Positions 7,679 to 18,864 of a stretch of DNA of 64,000 nucleotides are shown here, one piece after another. Positions within the stretch are counted from its first letter, which is position 1; the number at the start of each line of letters is the position of its first letter. Both the position numbers and the translations under genes were made by a program. Source of the stretch: Kitasatospora purpeofusca (lineage in GTDB: Bacteria; Actinomycetota; Actinomycetes; Streptomycetales; Streptomycetaceae); assembly GCF_000718025.1 (NCBI RefSeq), contig NZ_JODS01000010.1:1-64000 (forward strand), given 5' to 3'. Under the pieces are notes generated by a model, which was not told the origin of the DNA, did not search any database, and worked only from the letters and a program-made list of their open reading frames with translations.

Positions 7679-8181
7679 CCGAGATCGACGGGCCGGGGTT
7701 CGCGCCGCTCGGTGAGCCAGCCCTCCCGCACCTCGGCCAGCAGCTCCGGCAGCCGGGGCGGCCAGAGGGCGTCCGCGTTCTCGTCCGCGAGGTCCGCCGG
7801 GGTCCACCAGCGCCAGTCGAGGATCCGGTCGGCGGCGTGCACCGCGCTGACGTCGCCGACCGGGCCCCGGTGCGGGCCGTCGGTGAGGTAGATGTGCTCG
7901 TGCTGACGGACCGGCGTGCCGTGCCAGGTGAAGTCGTGTTCCCAGGTGCAGAGCAGCGGACCGGGTTCGAGGTCCGACCAGCCGGTCTCCTCCCAGAGTT
8001 CGCGGCGCGCCCCCGCCCACGGCGTCTCGTCGGCCTCGATGCCGCCGCCCGGCATGGTCCAGTGCACGCCGACCTCGCTGTTGTCCGAACGCAGGAGGAA
8101 GACGGAGCCGTGCTCGTCCAGGACGACCGTCCTGGCGGCCCGGCGTGGGGTCCTTCGCGCGTTTCGCCACAGGTTTCGCAT
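7645..8181 (-). CDS. Nudix hydrolase
   Basis: The 178-aa product contains a complete Nudix box starting GGGIEADETPW and ending RRELWEETGW, matching GX5EX7REUXEEXGU. It is preceded by the usual strand pattern (TVVLDEHGSVFLLR). Such enzymes hydrolyse a nucleoside diphosphate linked to another moiety, using Mg2+ bound by the Nudix glutamates. The specificity is not visible. A basic N-terminus (MRNLWRNARRTPRRAAR) precedes the domain. The last 34 nt overlap the convergent hypothetical gene, so the two transcripts are antisense at their ends. Confidence 0.88.
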   Translation of the reverse strand: MRNLWRNARRTPRRAARTVVLDEHGSVFLLRSDNSEVGVHWTMPGGGIEADETPWAGARRELWEETGWSDLEPGPLLCTWEHDFTWHGTPVRQHEHIYLTDGPHRGPVGDVSAVHAADRILDWRWWTPADLADENADALWPPRLPELLAEVREGWLTERREPRPVDLGYIPNGGSVRS

Positions 8182-8357
8182 CGGGTCACTCTGCCAGCGG
8201 TGCGCTGCGGCCGTCGAACGGATTCCGCCGCCCTCCCGGCCGGTGGCGGCGGCCGGTGGCGACGACGGCCCGGCCGGGCCGGTCAGGGCCGGTCAGGGCC
8301 GGTGGCGTCGGGGTTTTGACGGCTCGACGGGCTGCCCCTGGCCGTACCCTGACGCCC

Positions 8358-9413
8358 ATGCCCGCACCCGCGTTCCTCCTCCCCTCCCATCCGCTGGACC
8401 CGCGCCGGATCGATCCCCAGTTCGTCCGGGAGGCCCGGCTGCTGCGGGACCTGGGCGGTGAGCACCACCTGGTCGACCACGACGCGCTGCTCGCCGGTGA
8501 CGCCCGCGCGGCCGTCGACCGGGTCCCGGCGGGCCGCGGACCGTTCTGGTACCGGGGGTGGATGCTCCCCTCGGACCGCTACGCGGCCTTCGCCGCCGCC
8601 CTGGCCGAACGCGGCGGGCATCTGCTGACCAGCCCGCCCGGGTATGCCTCGGCACACGAACTGCCGGGCTGGTACGGGGTGTTCGAGGGGGCGACGCCGC
8701 AGAGCGTCTGGCTGCCGCTGGCGGGGGCCGGCAGCGGCAGCGGAGCGGCGGGCGGCGGTGGGGAGGCGAGCGATGGTGCGGACGGGAGCGGCGGTGGGGA
8801 CGGGGCCGGGATCGCGCCGCCCGGTCCGGAGCGGCTGGCGGCGGCCGTCGCCCGGCTCGGCGGGCGGGGACCGGCGATCGTCAAGGACTACGTGAAGTCC
8901 CGCAAGGACGAGTGGGGCGAGGCCTGCTTCGTCCCGGAGCTGGCGGACCTTCCGGCCGTGGCCCGGGTGGTCGCCCGGTTCGTGGAACTGCAGGGCCCCT
9001 ACCTGGCCGGGGGCGTGGTGCTGCGGCGGTTCGAGGAGTTCACCCGGGTGGTGTGGGACGCCGACGACGCGCCGTCCGGTGGTTCCGGGCGGCTCCGGGC
9101 CCAGGACCCCGGGCTGCCGGACGACGGCCGGGGCGGGCGACGGCGGGCCGTGGAGTCGCGGGTGTGGTGGCTGGACGGCGAACCGGTGCTGGTCGGACCG
9201 CATCCGGACCTGCCCGGCTGCCCGTCCGCCCCCGACCTGTCCGGGGTGCGGCCGCCGGTGCGGACGCTCGGCTGCCGGTTCGTCACCACCGACCTGGCCG
9301 AGCGGGCGGACGGCTCCGGCTGGCGGGTGGTCGAGGTCGGTGACGGGCAGGTGAGCGAGCTGCCCCGGGGGATCGATCCTTCGAGGCTGCTGATCGCGCT
9401 GCTCGCGGCGTGA
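8358..9413 (+). CDS. ATP-grasp domain protein
   Basis: A 351-aa cytosolic protein of the ATP-grasp group seen as single genes in streptomycetes (DUF4343-like). Useful landmarks are FWYRGWMLPSDRY, a lysine in IVKDYVKSRKDEWGEACF that would contact ATP, and near the end RFVTTDLAERADG followed by WRVVEVGDGQVSELP, the acidic metal-binding strand. The reaction is probably ATP-dependent ligation of a carboxylate to an amine; the substrate is unknown. A Gly/Ser-rich insertion of about 35 residues (from GSGSGAAGGGG) interrupts the middle domain and is likely a loop. I chose ATG 8358 because the conserved sequence begins immediately; there is no clear Shine-Dalgarno sequence. Translation of the upstream part of the frame is not protein-like. 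Confidence 0.75.
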   Translation: MPAPAFLLPSHPLDPRRIDPQFVREARLLRDLGGEHHLVDHDALLAGDARAAVDRVPAGRGPFWYRGWMLPSDRYAAFAAALAERGGHLLTSPPGYASAHELPGWYGVFEGATPQSVWLPLAGAGSGSGAAGGGGEASDGADGSGGGDGAGIAPPGPERLAAAVARLGGRGPAIVKDYVKSRKDEWGEACFVPELADLPAVARVVARFVELQGPYLAGGVVLRRFEEFTRVVWDADDAPSGGSGRLRAQDPGLPDDGRGGRRRAVESRVWWLDGEPVLVGPHPDLPGCPSAPDLSGVRPPVRTLGCRFVTTDLAERADGSGWRVVEVGDGQVSELPRGIDPSRLLIALLAA

Positions 9414-9456
9414 ACGACCGGGGGCGGGTGGCCGGGGAAGGTGGTTGGGGTGCGTT

Positions 9457-9499
9457 CGGGGCGGGGCGGGCGGTCGTGAGGACCGCCCGCCCCGCCCCG
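9457..9499. terminator. Bidirectional hairpin between convergent genes
   Basis: A perfect 19-bp stem (CGGGGCGGGGCGGGCGGTC and its complement) with the 5-nt loop GTGAG sits between the ends of the ATP-grasp gene and the ABC exporter gene. It lacks a U tract but is placed to stop transcription from both sides. Confidence 0.7.
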
Positions 9500-9504
9500 G
9501 CCGC

Positions 9505-12500
9505 TCACGCTCCGGCGATCACGTCCGGGACAGGGGCGGACGCCGTGGCGGACCGGTGGTGCCCCTCCGCCACGAAGGCCTGCCAGAGCCGGGTGTACGC
9601 CCCACCCCGGGCCAGCAGTTCCTTGTGCGTACCGTCCTCGATCACCCGGCCGTGGTCCAGCACGACCACCCGGTCCGCGCGCTCGGCGGTGGTCAGCCGG
9701 TGCGCGATGACCAGGGTGGTGCGTCCACCGCTGAGCCGGTCCGCGGCGTGGTTGACCGCCGCCTCGGTGGCCAGGTCGAGCGCCGCGGTGGCCTCGTCCA
9801 GCAGCAGGATGTCCGGATCGACCAGTTCGGCCCGGGCCAGCGCGATCAGCTGGCGCTGACCCGCCGAGAGGTTCCGCCCCCGGCCGGCGACCTCGTGCTC
9901 GTAGCCGCCGGACAGCCGGAGGATCATGTCGTGCGCGCCGACGGCACGGGCCGCCTCCTCCACCTCCTCCGGCGAGGCGCCCGGGCGGCCGTACGCGATG
10001 GCCTCGCGCACCGTCCCGGCGAACAGGTAGGCCTCCTGCGGCACCACCCCGAGCCGGTGCCGGTACTCGGCGAGGTCGTAGCGGGTCAGGTCGACGCCGT
10101 CGACCCGGACGGTGCCGGACGTCGCGTCGTAGAACCGGGCGACCAGCTTGACCAGGGTCGACTTGCCGGCCCCCGTCTCGCCGACCAGCGCCACCGTCTG
10201 CCCGGCCGGGATCCGCAGGCTGATGTCGGTGAGGACGGCCGGGGCGCCGTCCGCGCCGCCGTTGTAGGCGAAGCCGACGCGGTCGAACTCGATCTCGCCG
10301 CGGAGCCCGGCCGGGACGGGCACCGGGTCGGCCGCCTGCGCGGTGCTGGTCGGGGTGCGCAGCAGCTCGCGGATCCGGCCGAGGCCGACCGCCGCCTGCT
10401 GGTAGCCGTCGAACACCTGGGAGAGCTGGTTGACCGGCGCGAAGAACAGGTCGATGTAGAGCAGGTAGGCGACCAGCGCGCCGACGGTGAGCGTCCCGGC
10501 GTCCACCCGCGAGGCACCCATGATCAGCACCAGCGCGGCGGCCACGCTGGAGAGGAACTGCACGAACGGGAAGTACAGCGAGATGTAGAGCTGCGCCCGG
10601 ACCCGGGCGTCCCGGTAGGCGATGCCCCGGGCGACGAAGCGGTCCGTGTTGGCGTCCAGCCGGCGGAACGCCTGGACGATCCGCATGCCGGCCACGTTCT
10701 CCTGGAGGTCCGCGTTGACCGTGCTGATGAGGTCCCGGGAGATCTCGTACTGGGCCTTGGACTTCCGGCGGAACACCAGGGTCGCGACCGCCAGCAGCGG
10801 CAGCACCGCGAAGACCGCCAGGGCGAGTCCGGCGTCGATCACCAGCAGGGCGGCGAAGATGCCGAGGAAGGTCAGCAGGCTGACCACCGCCGTGACCACG
10901 CCGGTCTGCAGGAACGAGGTGAGCGAGTCCAGGTCGGTGGTCATCCGGGTCATGATCCGGCCGGAGAGTTCACGCTCGTAGTAGTCGAGGCCGAGCCGGT
11001 TGAGGTGGGCGAAGATCTTGAGCCGGAGCGAGTAGAGCACCCGCTCGCCGGTGCGGCCGCTGACCCGGTTCTCGGCGCCCTGCACCAGCCAGTCCAGCAG
11101 GACGATCACCAGGGCGGCGAGCGAGGCGACGGCGACCCCGGTCATGACGCCCTTGCTGACGCCGTCGTCGATGCCGTGCCGGATCAGGATCGGCAGCACC
11201 AGGCCGGCGCCAGCGTCCAGGGCGACCAGGAGCAGCGCCAGGGCGAGCGGGAGCCGGAAGGGGCGCAGCAGGCGGCGGAGGCTGAAGTCGGGGTCTCCCC
11301 GCTCGGCCTCGGCGCGGGGGATCTCCGGGTGGTCGGTGGCCGGCGGGAGGGCGGCGACCCGGGCGAGCAGTTCGGGTGCGGCGGTGCGGGCGGCCTTGGC
11401 CAGGGCCGGGGTGGGCATGGCGGGGGTGGGGGTGCTCGGGTCGGTGCCGGCGGTGGCGCCGGTGTCCTGGGTGGGTTCCGCGGCGGCAGGCTCTGCGGCG
11501 GCGGTTGTGGGCGGCTCGGCCGCTTCGGGTGCCGCCGGGGGTGCGGCGGGGGTGGTCCGGCCCGCCTCGGGGTCGGTGATCAGGGCCCGGTAGCGGGGAC
11601 ATCGGGCGTCGAGTTCCTCGTGCGTGCCGATGTCGAGCAGGCGGCCGTGGTCCAGGACGGCGATCCGGTCGGCCAGCTGGAGGGTGGAGCGGCGGTGGGC
11701 GATCAGCAGGGTGGTGCGGCCGGCCATCACCGAGCGCAGCGCGTCGTGGATCTCGGCCTCGATCTGCGGGTCCACGGCCGAGGTGGCGTCGTCGAGCAGC
11801 AGGATCCGGGGGTCGGTGAGGATCGCCCGGGCCAGGGCGATGCGCTGGCGCTGGCCCCCGGACAGGGTGAGGCCCTGTTCGCCGACCTTGGTCTCGTAGC
11901 CGTCGGGCAGCGCCCGGACGAACTCGTCGGCCTGGGCGGCGCGGGCGGCCGCGACGACCTGCTCGTCGGTGGCGTCCGGGCGGCCGTAGGCGATGTTGGT
12001 GCGGACGGTCTCGGAGAAGAGGAAGCTCTCCTCGGGCACGATGCCGACGGCCGACCGGACCGAGTCGAGGGTCAGGTCGCGCAGGTCGTGGCCGTAGAGG
12101 CGGACGGCGCCGTCCGCCGGGTCGTAGAACCGGGGCACCAGCTGCGCGACGGTGGACTTGCCCGAACCGGAGGAGCCGACCAGGGCGAGGGTCTCGCCGG
12201 GGGCGAGGCGGAGGCTGAGGCCGTGCAGGACCGGGGCCGGGTGCTCGGGGTCGTAGCGGAACTCGACCCGGTCGAACTCCAGCGCCACTTCGGTGGTGAG
12301 CGGTCCGACGACGCGCGGGGCGGCGGGCGTGGTGGCGTCCGGACCCGCGGGCGTGGTGGCGTCCGGACCGGCGGGCGTGGTGGCGTCCGGACCGGCGGGC
12401 GTGGTGGCGTCGGGTGCGGCGGTGCCGGCGGCCGGTTCCGCGGCCAGGTCGAGGACGACCGCGTCCGGGCGTTCCCGGACCAGCGGCCGCTCGTCGATCA

Positions 12501-13635
12501 GCTGGAGCACCCGCTCCACACCGGCCCGGGCCTGCTGGCCGACCGTGATGACCATGGTCAGCATCCGGACCGGGCCGGTCATCTGCGCGACGTAGGTGGA
12601 GAAGGCGACGAAGGTGCCGAGCGAGACCTGCCCCTCGACCGCCAGCCAGCCGCCGAAGGCCAGCACCGCCACCTGGGCGAGCGCCGGAACGGCCTGCATG
12701 GCGGGGTTGTAGCGGCTGTTGAGCCGGATCGAGCGCAGCCGGGCGGCGAAGAGGTTGCGCGAGGCCGTCTCCAGCTTGTCCAGCTCCTGCCCCTCCTGGC
12801 CGAAGCCCTTGACCACCCGCACGCCGCCGATCGCGCCGTCCACCACCCCGGCGACGGCCGCGGCCTCCTGCTGGGCGGCCCAGGTGGAGGGGAACAGCCG
12901 CTTGCGGCTGAGCGTCGAGATCCAGCACAGCACCGGGGCCATCACCAGCGCGACCAGGGTGAGCGGCGGCGAGAGCCAGAGCATCACGCCGAGCGACATG
13001 ACGAACATGAGCAGGTAGCCGGTCATCATGGGCAGCATCGAGAGCAGCCCGTTGACCAGTTGGAGGTCGGAGGTCGCGCGGCCGACCACCTGTCCGGTGT
13101 CGAGCCGGTCCTGGCGGTGGCCGTCGAGTCTGCCGAGCGAGCGGAAGAGGTCCGCGCGCAGGTCGTGCTGGACGTCGACGGCCAGCTGTCCGCCGTAGTA
13201 GCGGCGGACCTGGGTGCAGCCGAACACGACGGCGGCGGCCAGCAGCAGGACGACGGCCCACGGGGCCAGCGGCCGGGAGTGCGCGGTGATGACGTCGTCG
13301 ATGATCAGCTTGGTGACCAGGGGCACCAGGGCGGTGACGGCCATGCCGAGCAGCGAGGCGCCGAAGGCGAGCAGCACCGCGCGTCGGGAGCGCCAGCAGT
13401 AGCCGAGCAGCCGTCGGAGCCAGCCCGCGCCCTCGGGGTCGTCGGCGCCGACCGGCGCGCCGGAGTCGTCGGGGGCGGTCGTGGACGGTCCGTGCTTCCG
13501 GTCCGCCCGGGCACGCCCGGCCCCGGGCCTGTCCGGCGAGGTGCCCGCGTCGTTCGTGGCGCCGTCCGCGCCCGGGGTGCCGGTTCGGGTGCCGCTCGGG
13601 GAAAGCTCCACCGTAGATCCGTGAGTCTCAGGCAT
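9505..13635 (-). CDS. Fused (double) ABC exporter, two TMD-NBD units in one chain
   Basis: A 1376-aa protein carrying two complete exporter halves, where the family usually has about 600 aa per half. Unit 1: membrane domain about 75-380, Walker A GSSGSGKST near 490, signature LSGGQRQ, Walker B ILLLDDATS near 615. Unit 2: membrane domain about 785-1075, Walker A GETGAGKST near 1157, signature LSAGQRQ, Walker B ILLLDEATA near 1280. Both H-loops (IAHR) are present. In unit 1 the catalytic Glu after Walker B is Asp, and the unit 2 signature is LSAGQ, so one ATP site is degenerate as in heterodimeric exporters of the TM287/288 type. It likely exports a drug or lipid-like compound. A 4x24-bp repeat encodes PDATTPAG units before NBD1. 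ATG 13635 lacks a ribosome site; TAGCAT lies 8 nt upstream. Confidence 0.9.
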   Translation of the reverse strand: MPETHGSTVELSPSGTRTGTPGADGATNDAGTSPDRPGAGRARADRKHGPSTTAPDDSGAPVGADDPEGAGWLRRLLGYCWRSRRAVLLAFGASLLGMAVTALVPLVTKLIIDDVITAHSRPLAPWAVVLLLAAAVVFGCTQVRRYYGGQLAVDVQHDLRADLFRSLGRLDGHRQDRLDTGQVVGRATSDLQLVNGLLSMLPMMTGYLLMFVMSLGVMLWLSPPLTLVALVMAPVLCWISTLSRKRLFPSTWAAQQEAAAVAGVVDGAIGGVRVVKGFGQEGQELDKLETASRNLFAARLRSIRLNSRYNPAMQAVPALAQVAVLAFGGWLAVEGQVSLGTFVAFSTYVAQMTGPVRMLTMVITVGQQARAGVERVLQLIDERPLVRERPDAVVLDLAAEPAAGTAAPDATTPAGPDATTPAGPDATTPAGPDATTPAAPRVVGPLTTEVALEFDRVEFRYDPEHPAPVLHGLSLRLAPGETLALVGSSGSGKSTVAQLVPRFYDPADGAVRLYGHDLRDLTLDSVRSAVGIVPEESFLFSETVRTNIAYGRPDATDEQVVAAARAAQADEFVRALPDGYETKVGEQGLTLSGGQRQRIALARAILTDPRILLLDDATSAVDPQIEAEIHDALRSVMAGRTTLLIAHRRSTLQLADRIAVLDHGRLLDIGTHEELDARCPRYRALITDPEAGRTTPAAPPAAPEAAEPPTTAAAEPAAAEPTQDTGATAGTDPSTPTPAMPTPALAKAARTAAPELLARVAALPPATDHPEIPRAEAERGDPDFSLRRLLRPFRLPLALALLLVALDAGAGLVLPILIRHGIDDGVSKGVMTGVAVASLAALVIVLLDWLVQGAENRVSGRTGERVLYSLRLKIFAHLNRLGLDYYERELSGRIMTRMTTDLDSLTSFLQTGVVTAVVSLLTFLGIFAALLVIDAGLALAVFAVLPLLAVATLVFRRKSKAQYEISRDLISTVNADLQENVAGMRIVQAFRRLDANTDRFVARGIAYRDARVRAQLYISLYFPFVQFLSSVAAALVLIMGASRVDAGTLTVGALVAYLLYIDLFFAPVNQLSQVFDGYQQAAVGLGRIRELLRTPTSTAQAADPVPVPAGLRGEIEFDRVGFAYNGGADGAPAVLTDISLRIPAGQTVALVGETGAGKSTLVKLVARFYDATSGTVRVDGVDLTRYDLAEYRHRLGVVPQEAYLFAGTVREAIAYGRPGASPEEVEEAARAVGAHDMILRLSGGYEHEVAGRGRNLSAGQRQLIALARAELVDPDILLLDEATAALDLATEAAVNHAADRLSGGRTTLVIAHRLTTAERADRVVVLDHGRVIEDGTHKELLARGGAYTRLWQAFVAEGHHRSATASAPVPDVIAGA
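12322..12417 (-). repeat. 4 x 24-bp in-frame tandem repeat in ABC exporter linker
   Basis: Four near-identical 24-bp units (core GGCGGGCGTGGTGGCGTCC on the plus strand) encode four PDATTPAG-like octapeptides in the linker between membrane domain 1 and NBD 1. Being a multiple of three, copy number can change without a frameshift. Confidence 0.85.
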
Positions 13636-13920
13636 ATTTAGGGATGCTAACCATTCCGTCGGGTGACCGCCATGGATTTTCAGGCCAGGACGCGCCGGGG
13701 GTCCCGGCCCGACGGACGGGCCAACAGCCTGCGGCCTGCGGTGATTCCCGCCGGGCCGGACCGGCGCTCGTTACCAGGGTCGCCGATGGAGCGGGCGCCG
13801 CCCACCGTCCACCGACGCAGGGGGCGGACCGCCCTTGGTCCTAGGCCGGACGTCCGACCCGGCCTGCCCCCGAATGGAGCAACGGCCCCGAGGGGCGGGC
13901 GGGGCGGCCGGGCCGGCCGG

Positions 13921-14646
13921 TCAGGCCCGTGCGGCGTCGGCGGTGTCGGCGGTGGGGTCGGCGGCGGCGTCGGCGGGGGCCGGATTGCCGAGGCCGCTGC
14001 GGGCGGCGACGGAGTCGGCGGCCGCCGAGAACGCGCCGTGGGCGAGGTCGTGCAGCAGGGCGGCCATCGCGTCGCGGGTGAGCCCGACGCGCTCGTCCCC
14101 CTGGGCGGGGTTCGGGCCGTGGCTGTGCGGAGTCGAGTTGATCAGCCCGAAGACGGCGTGCACGGCCGCCCGGGCGACCGGCTCGGCGGTGGGGGCGGCG
14201 AGCGGCGGACAGGCCTGGCGGACCACCTCCACCCAGAGCTCCACGTAGGCGCGCTGGAGGCGGCGGACGGTCCTGCGGTCCTCGTCGCGGAGGTTGAGCA
14301 GTTCCCGGTCGTGCAGCGTGATCAGGTCGCGGTCGTCGAGCGCGAAGTCGACGTGGCCGCCGATCAGCGCGTCCAGGGCGGCGGCCGGGCCCTCGCTGCC
14401 GCCCGCCCGGCGGCGCCCCTCCTCCAGCAGTCGCTCGCTGATGCCGACCAGCAGGTCGGCGAGCATCGCGTCCTTGCCGGCGAAGTGCCGGTAGAGGCCG
14501 GGGCCGCTGATGCCGACGGCCTTGCCGATCTCGTCGACGCCCACGCCGAGGAAGCCCCGGGCCGCGAACAGTCGGGCGGCCTCCCTGCGGATCTGGTCGC
14601 GGCGTGCGAGCCCGGAGGCGGATGGGACGTTCGGCATGCCGACCAT
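13921..14646 (-). CDS. TetR family transcriptional regulator of the leucine/acyl-CoA cluster
   Basis: A 241-aa regulator. Its N-terminal TetR helix-turn-helix is clear: RRDQIRREAARLFAARGF, then VGVDEIGKAVGISGPGLYRHF with the recognition helix GPGLYRHF, then KDAMLADLL. The C-terminal ligand domain (about 75-210) has no recognisable specificity, and an Ala/Asp-rich tail follows. It is divergent from the acyl-CoA carboxylase gene with 125 bp between starts, containing TTAACGT direct repeats. By gene arrangement it probably represses the acyl-CoA catabolic genes and itself, released by an acyl-CoA intermediate; this is inference. ATG 14637 is an equally good start. Confidence 0.85.
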   Translation of the reverse strand: MVGMPNVPSASGLARRDQIRREAARLFAARGFLGVGVDEIGKAVGISGPGLYRHFAGKDAMLADLLVGISERLLEEGRRRAGGSEGPAAALDALIGGHVDFALDDRDLITLHDRELLNLRDEDRRTVRRLQRAYVELWVEVVRQACPPLAAPTAEPVARAAVHAVFGLINSTPHSHGPNPAQGDERVGLTRDAMAALLHDLAHGAFSAAADSVAARSGLGNPAPADAAADPTADTADAARA

Positions 14647-14660
14647 CGTAGACAGTCGCG

Positions 14661-14706
14661 TTATCGGTGGTTAACCTGGGCGACGGAAGTTAACGTTCAT
14701 TAACGT
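14661..14706. promoter_or_regulatory. Candidate TetR operators between regulator and carboxylase genes
   Basis: The AT-rich divergent spacer contains TTAACGT at 14690-14696 and again at 14700-14706 (10-bp period), plus GGTTAAC at 14669-14675 and GTTA at 14660-14663. Repeated TTAAC half-sites between a TetR gene and its presumed target are the expected operator arrangement. Confidence 0.45.
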
Positions 14707-14771
14707 GTGGGGGTCGCGGGCTCACCGGCCCTGTCGGCCCACCTGCCGCCGAGGGCAAGGGAGCTCTTGGG

Positions 14772-16493
14772 ATGGTCATCTCCACTGTCGGCGCACCCAC
14801 CGGCATCAATGGCAGCGCGGCGGCCGGCACCCCGGCGGGCGGCGCGGCCCACGGCCGCGGCGCACCGGGCGCGGACGCACCGGCGCCCCGGCTCGACACC
14901 GCCGCCGACCCCGGGTCCGAGGCGTTCCGGACGAACACCGACGCCCACCGGGCCCTGGTCGCCGAACTCCGCGAGAAGCTCGGCACGGCCGCGCTCGGGG
15001 GCGGCGCCAAGGCCCGCGCCCGCCACACCGCGCGGGGCAAACTGCTCCCCCGCGACCGGGTGGACACCCTGCTAGACCCGGCCTCCCCCTTCCTCGAACT
15101 CGCCCCGCTGGCGGCCGACGGGATGTACGACGGCGCCGCCCCGGCCGCCGGGGTGATCGCCGGGATCGGCCGGGTCGCCGGGCGCGAGGTGGTGGTGGTC
15201 GCCAACGACGCCACCGTCAAGGGCGGCACCTACTACCCGATGACGGTCAAGAAGCACCTGCGCGCCCAGGAGGTCGCGCTGGAGAACCGCCTCCCCTGCG
15301 TCTACCTGGTCGACTCCGGCGGTGCCTTCCTCCCGATGCAGGACGAGGTCTTCCCGGACCGCGACCACTTCGGCCGGATCTTCTACAACCAGGCTCGCCT
15401 CTCCGCCGCGGGCATCCCGCAGATCGCCGCCGTGCTGGGCTCCTGCACGGCCGGCGGCGCGTACGTCCCGGCGATGAGCGACCAGGCCGTCATCGTCCGC
15501 AACCAGGGCACGATCTTCCTCGGCGGACCGCCGCTGGTGAAGGCGGCGACCGGCGAGGTGGTGACCGCCGAGGAGCTGGGCGGCGGCGATCTGCACTCCC
15601 GGACCTCCGGCGTCACGGACCACCTGGCCGAGGACGACGCCCACGCCCTCTCCATCGTCCGCACCATCGTCGCCGGGCTCGGCCCGCGCGCCGCCCGCCC
15701 GTGGCCGCTCGCCCCGGCCGAGCCGCCGGCCGTCGACCCGGCCGGCCTGTACGGGGCCGTCCCGGTCGACCCGCGCACGCCCTACGACGTGCGCGAGGTG
15801 ATCGCCCGGCTGGTCGACGGCAGCCGGTTCGCCGAGTTCAAGGCCGAGTACGGCGCGACCCTGGTGACCGGCTTCGCCCGGATCCACGGCCACCCGGTCG
15901 GCATCGTCGCCAACAACGGCGTGCTGTTCGCCGAGTCGGCCCTCAAGGGCGCCCACTTCATCGAGCTGTGCGACCAGCGCGGCATCCCCCTCCTCTTCCT
16001 GCAGAACATCACCGGCTTCATGGTCGGCCGGCAGTACGAGGCGGGCGGCATCGCCAAGCACGGCGCCAAGATGGTCAACGCCGTCGCCTGCACCCGCGTC
16101 CCGAAGCTGACGGTGGTCATCGGCGGCTCCTACGGGGCCGGCAACTACTCGATGTGCGGCCGGGCCTACTCACCCCGCTTCCTGTGGATGTGGCCGAACG
16201 CCAAGATCTCGGTGATGGGCGGCGAGCAGGCCGCGTCGGTGCTGGCCACCGTCCGCCGCGACCAGCTGGAGGCCCAGGGCGAGGAGTGGGCCACCGAGGC
16301 GGAGGAGGAGTTCAAGCGCCCCGTCCGCGAGCAGTACGAGCGCCAGGGCAACGCCTACTACGCCAGCGCCCGGCTCTGGGACGACGGCGTGATCGACCCG
16401 ATGGACACCCGGACCGTCCTCGGCCTCGCCCTCACCGCCTGCGCCAACGCCCCGCTCCCGGCGCCCGGCCCGTTCGGCGTCTTCCGCATGTAG
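14772..16493 (+). CDS. accD1: Acyl-CoA carboxylase beta subunit (methylcrotonyl-CoA type)
   Basis: A 573-aa carboxyltransferase of the biotin-dependent acyl-CoA carboxylase family. After an Ala/Gly-rich N-terminus come the paired crotonase-like domains: VYLVDSGGAFLPMQDEVFPD and CTAGGAYVPAMSD in the first, and FLQNITGFMVGRQYE, GGSYGAGNYSMCGRAYSPR and GGEQAASVL in the second. The methionine- and cysteine-rich C-domain pattern and the gene order point to methylcrotonyl-CoA carboxylase (leucine breakdown), though geranyl- or other acyl-CoA substrates are possible. AAGGGAG lies about 8 nt before the ATG. It is first in a four-gene same-strand cluster ending with an acyl-CoA dehydrogenase and divergent from a TetR regulator. 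The order matches the accD1-acc-hmgL-acdH block of other streptomycetes. Confidence 0.9.
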   Translation: MVISTVGAPTGINGSAAAGTPAGGAAHGRGAPGADAPAPRLDTAADPGSEAFRTNTDAHRALVAELREKLGTAALGGGAKARARHTARGKLLPRDRVDTLLDPASPFLELAPLAADGMYDGAAPAAGVIAGIGRVAGREVVVVANDATVKGGTYYPMTVKKHLRAQEVALENRLPCVYLVDSGGAFLPMQDEVFPDRDHFGRIFYNQARLSAAGIPQIAAVLGSCTAGGAYVPAMSDQAVIVRNQGTIFLGGPPLVKAATGEVVTAEELGGGDLHSRTSGVTDHLAEDDAHALSIVRTIVAGLGPRAARPWPLAPAEPPAVDPAGLYGAVPVDPRTPYDVREVIARLVDGSRFAEFKAEYGATLVTGFARIHGHPVGIVANNGVLFAESALKGAHFIELCDQRGIPLLFLQNITGFMVGRQYEAGGIAKHGAKMVNAVACTRVPKLTVVIGGSYGAGNYSMCGRAYSPRFLWMWPNAKISVMGGEQAASVLATVRRDQLEAQGEEWATEAEEEFKRPVREQYERQGNAYYASARLWDDGVIDPMDTRTVLGLALTACANAPLPAPGPFGVFRM

Positions 16494-16608
16494 CGCTCCG
16501 CCCGGGGCGGCGGCCCACCCGCTCCGCCGCCCTCCCCGGTGCCCGGCACCCACCCGGTGTCCCGCCACCTCCTTCGTACGGCCCCCTCGACCCGGAGGAA
16601 CGCCTCCC

Positions 16609-18860
<2,252 letters not shown>

Positions 18861-18864
<4 letters not shown>

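Noticed and set aside
5198..8170. Very long minus-strand open frame across the lipoprotein and hypothetical genes
   Set aside because: It is antisense to genes with clear domains and is Arg/Ala/Gly-rich without any motif; it reflects the scarcity of stop codons in GC-rich DNA.
12322..12417. Regular repeats considered as a CRISPR array
   Set aside because: The units are contiguous, in frame and without unique spacers; they encode a protein linker. The same applies to 54733-54843.
13636..13920. GGACC/GGTCC inverted repeat in the spacer between the ABC exporter and the TetR gene considered as a DevR/OsdR-type box
   Set aside because: The match to the known motif is weak and neither neighbour is an obvious hypoxia gene.
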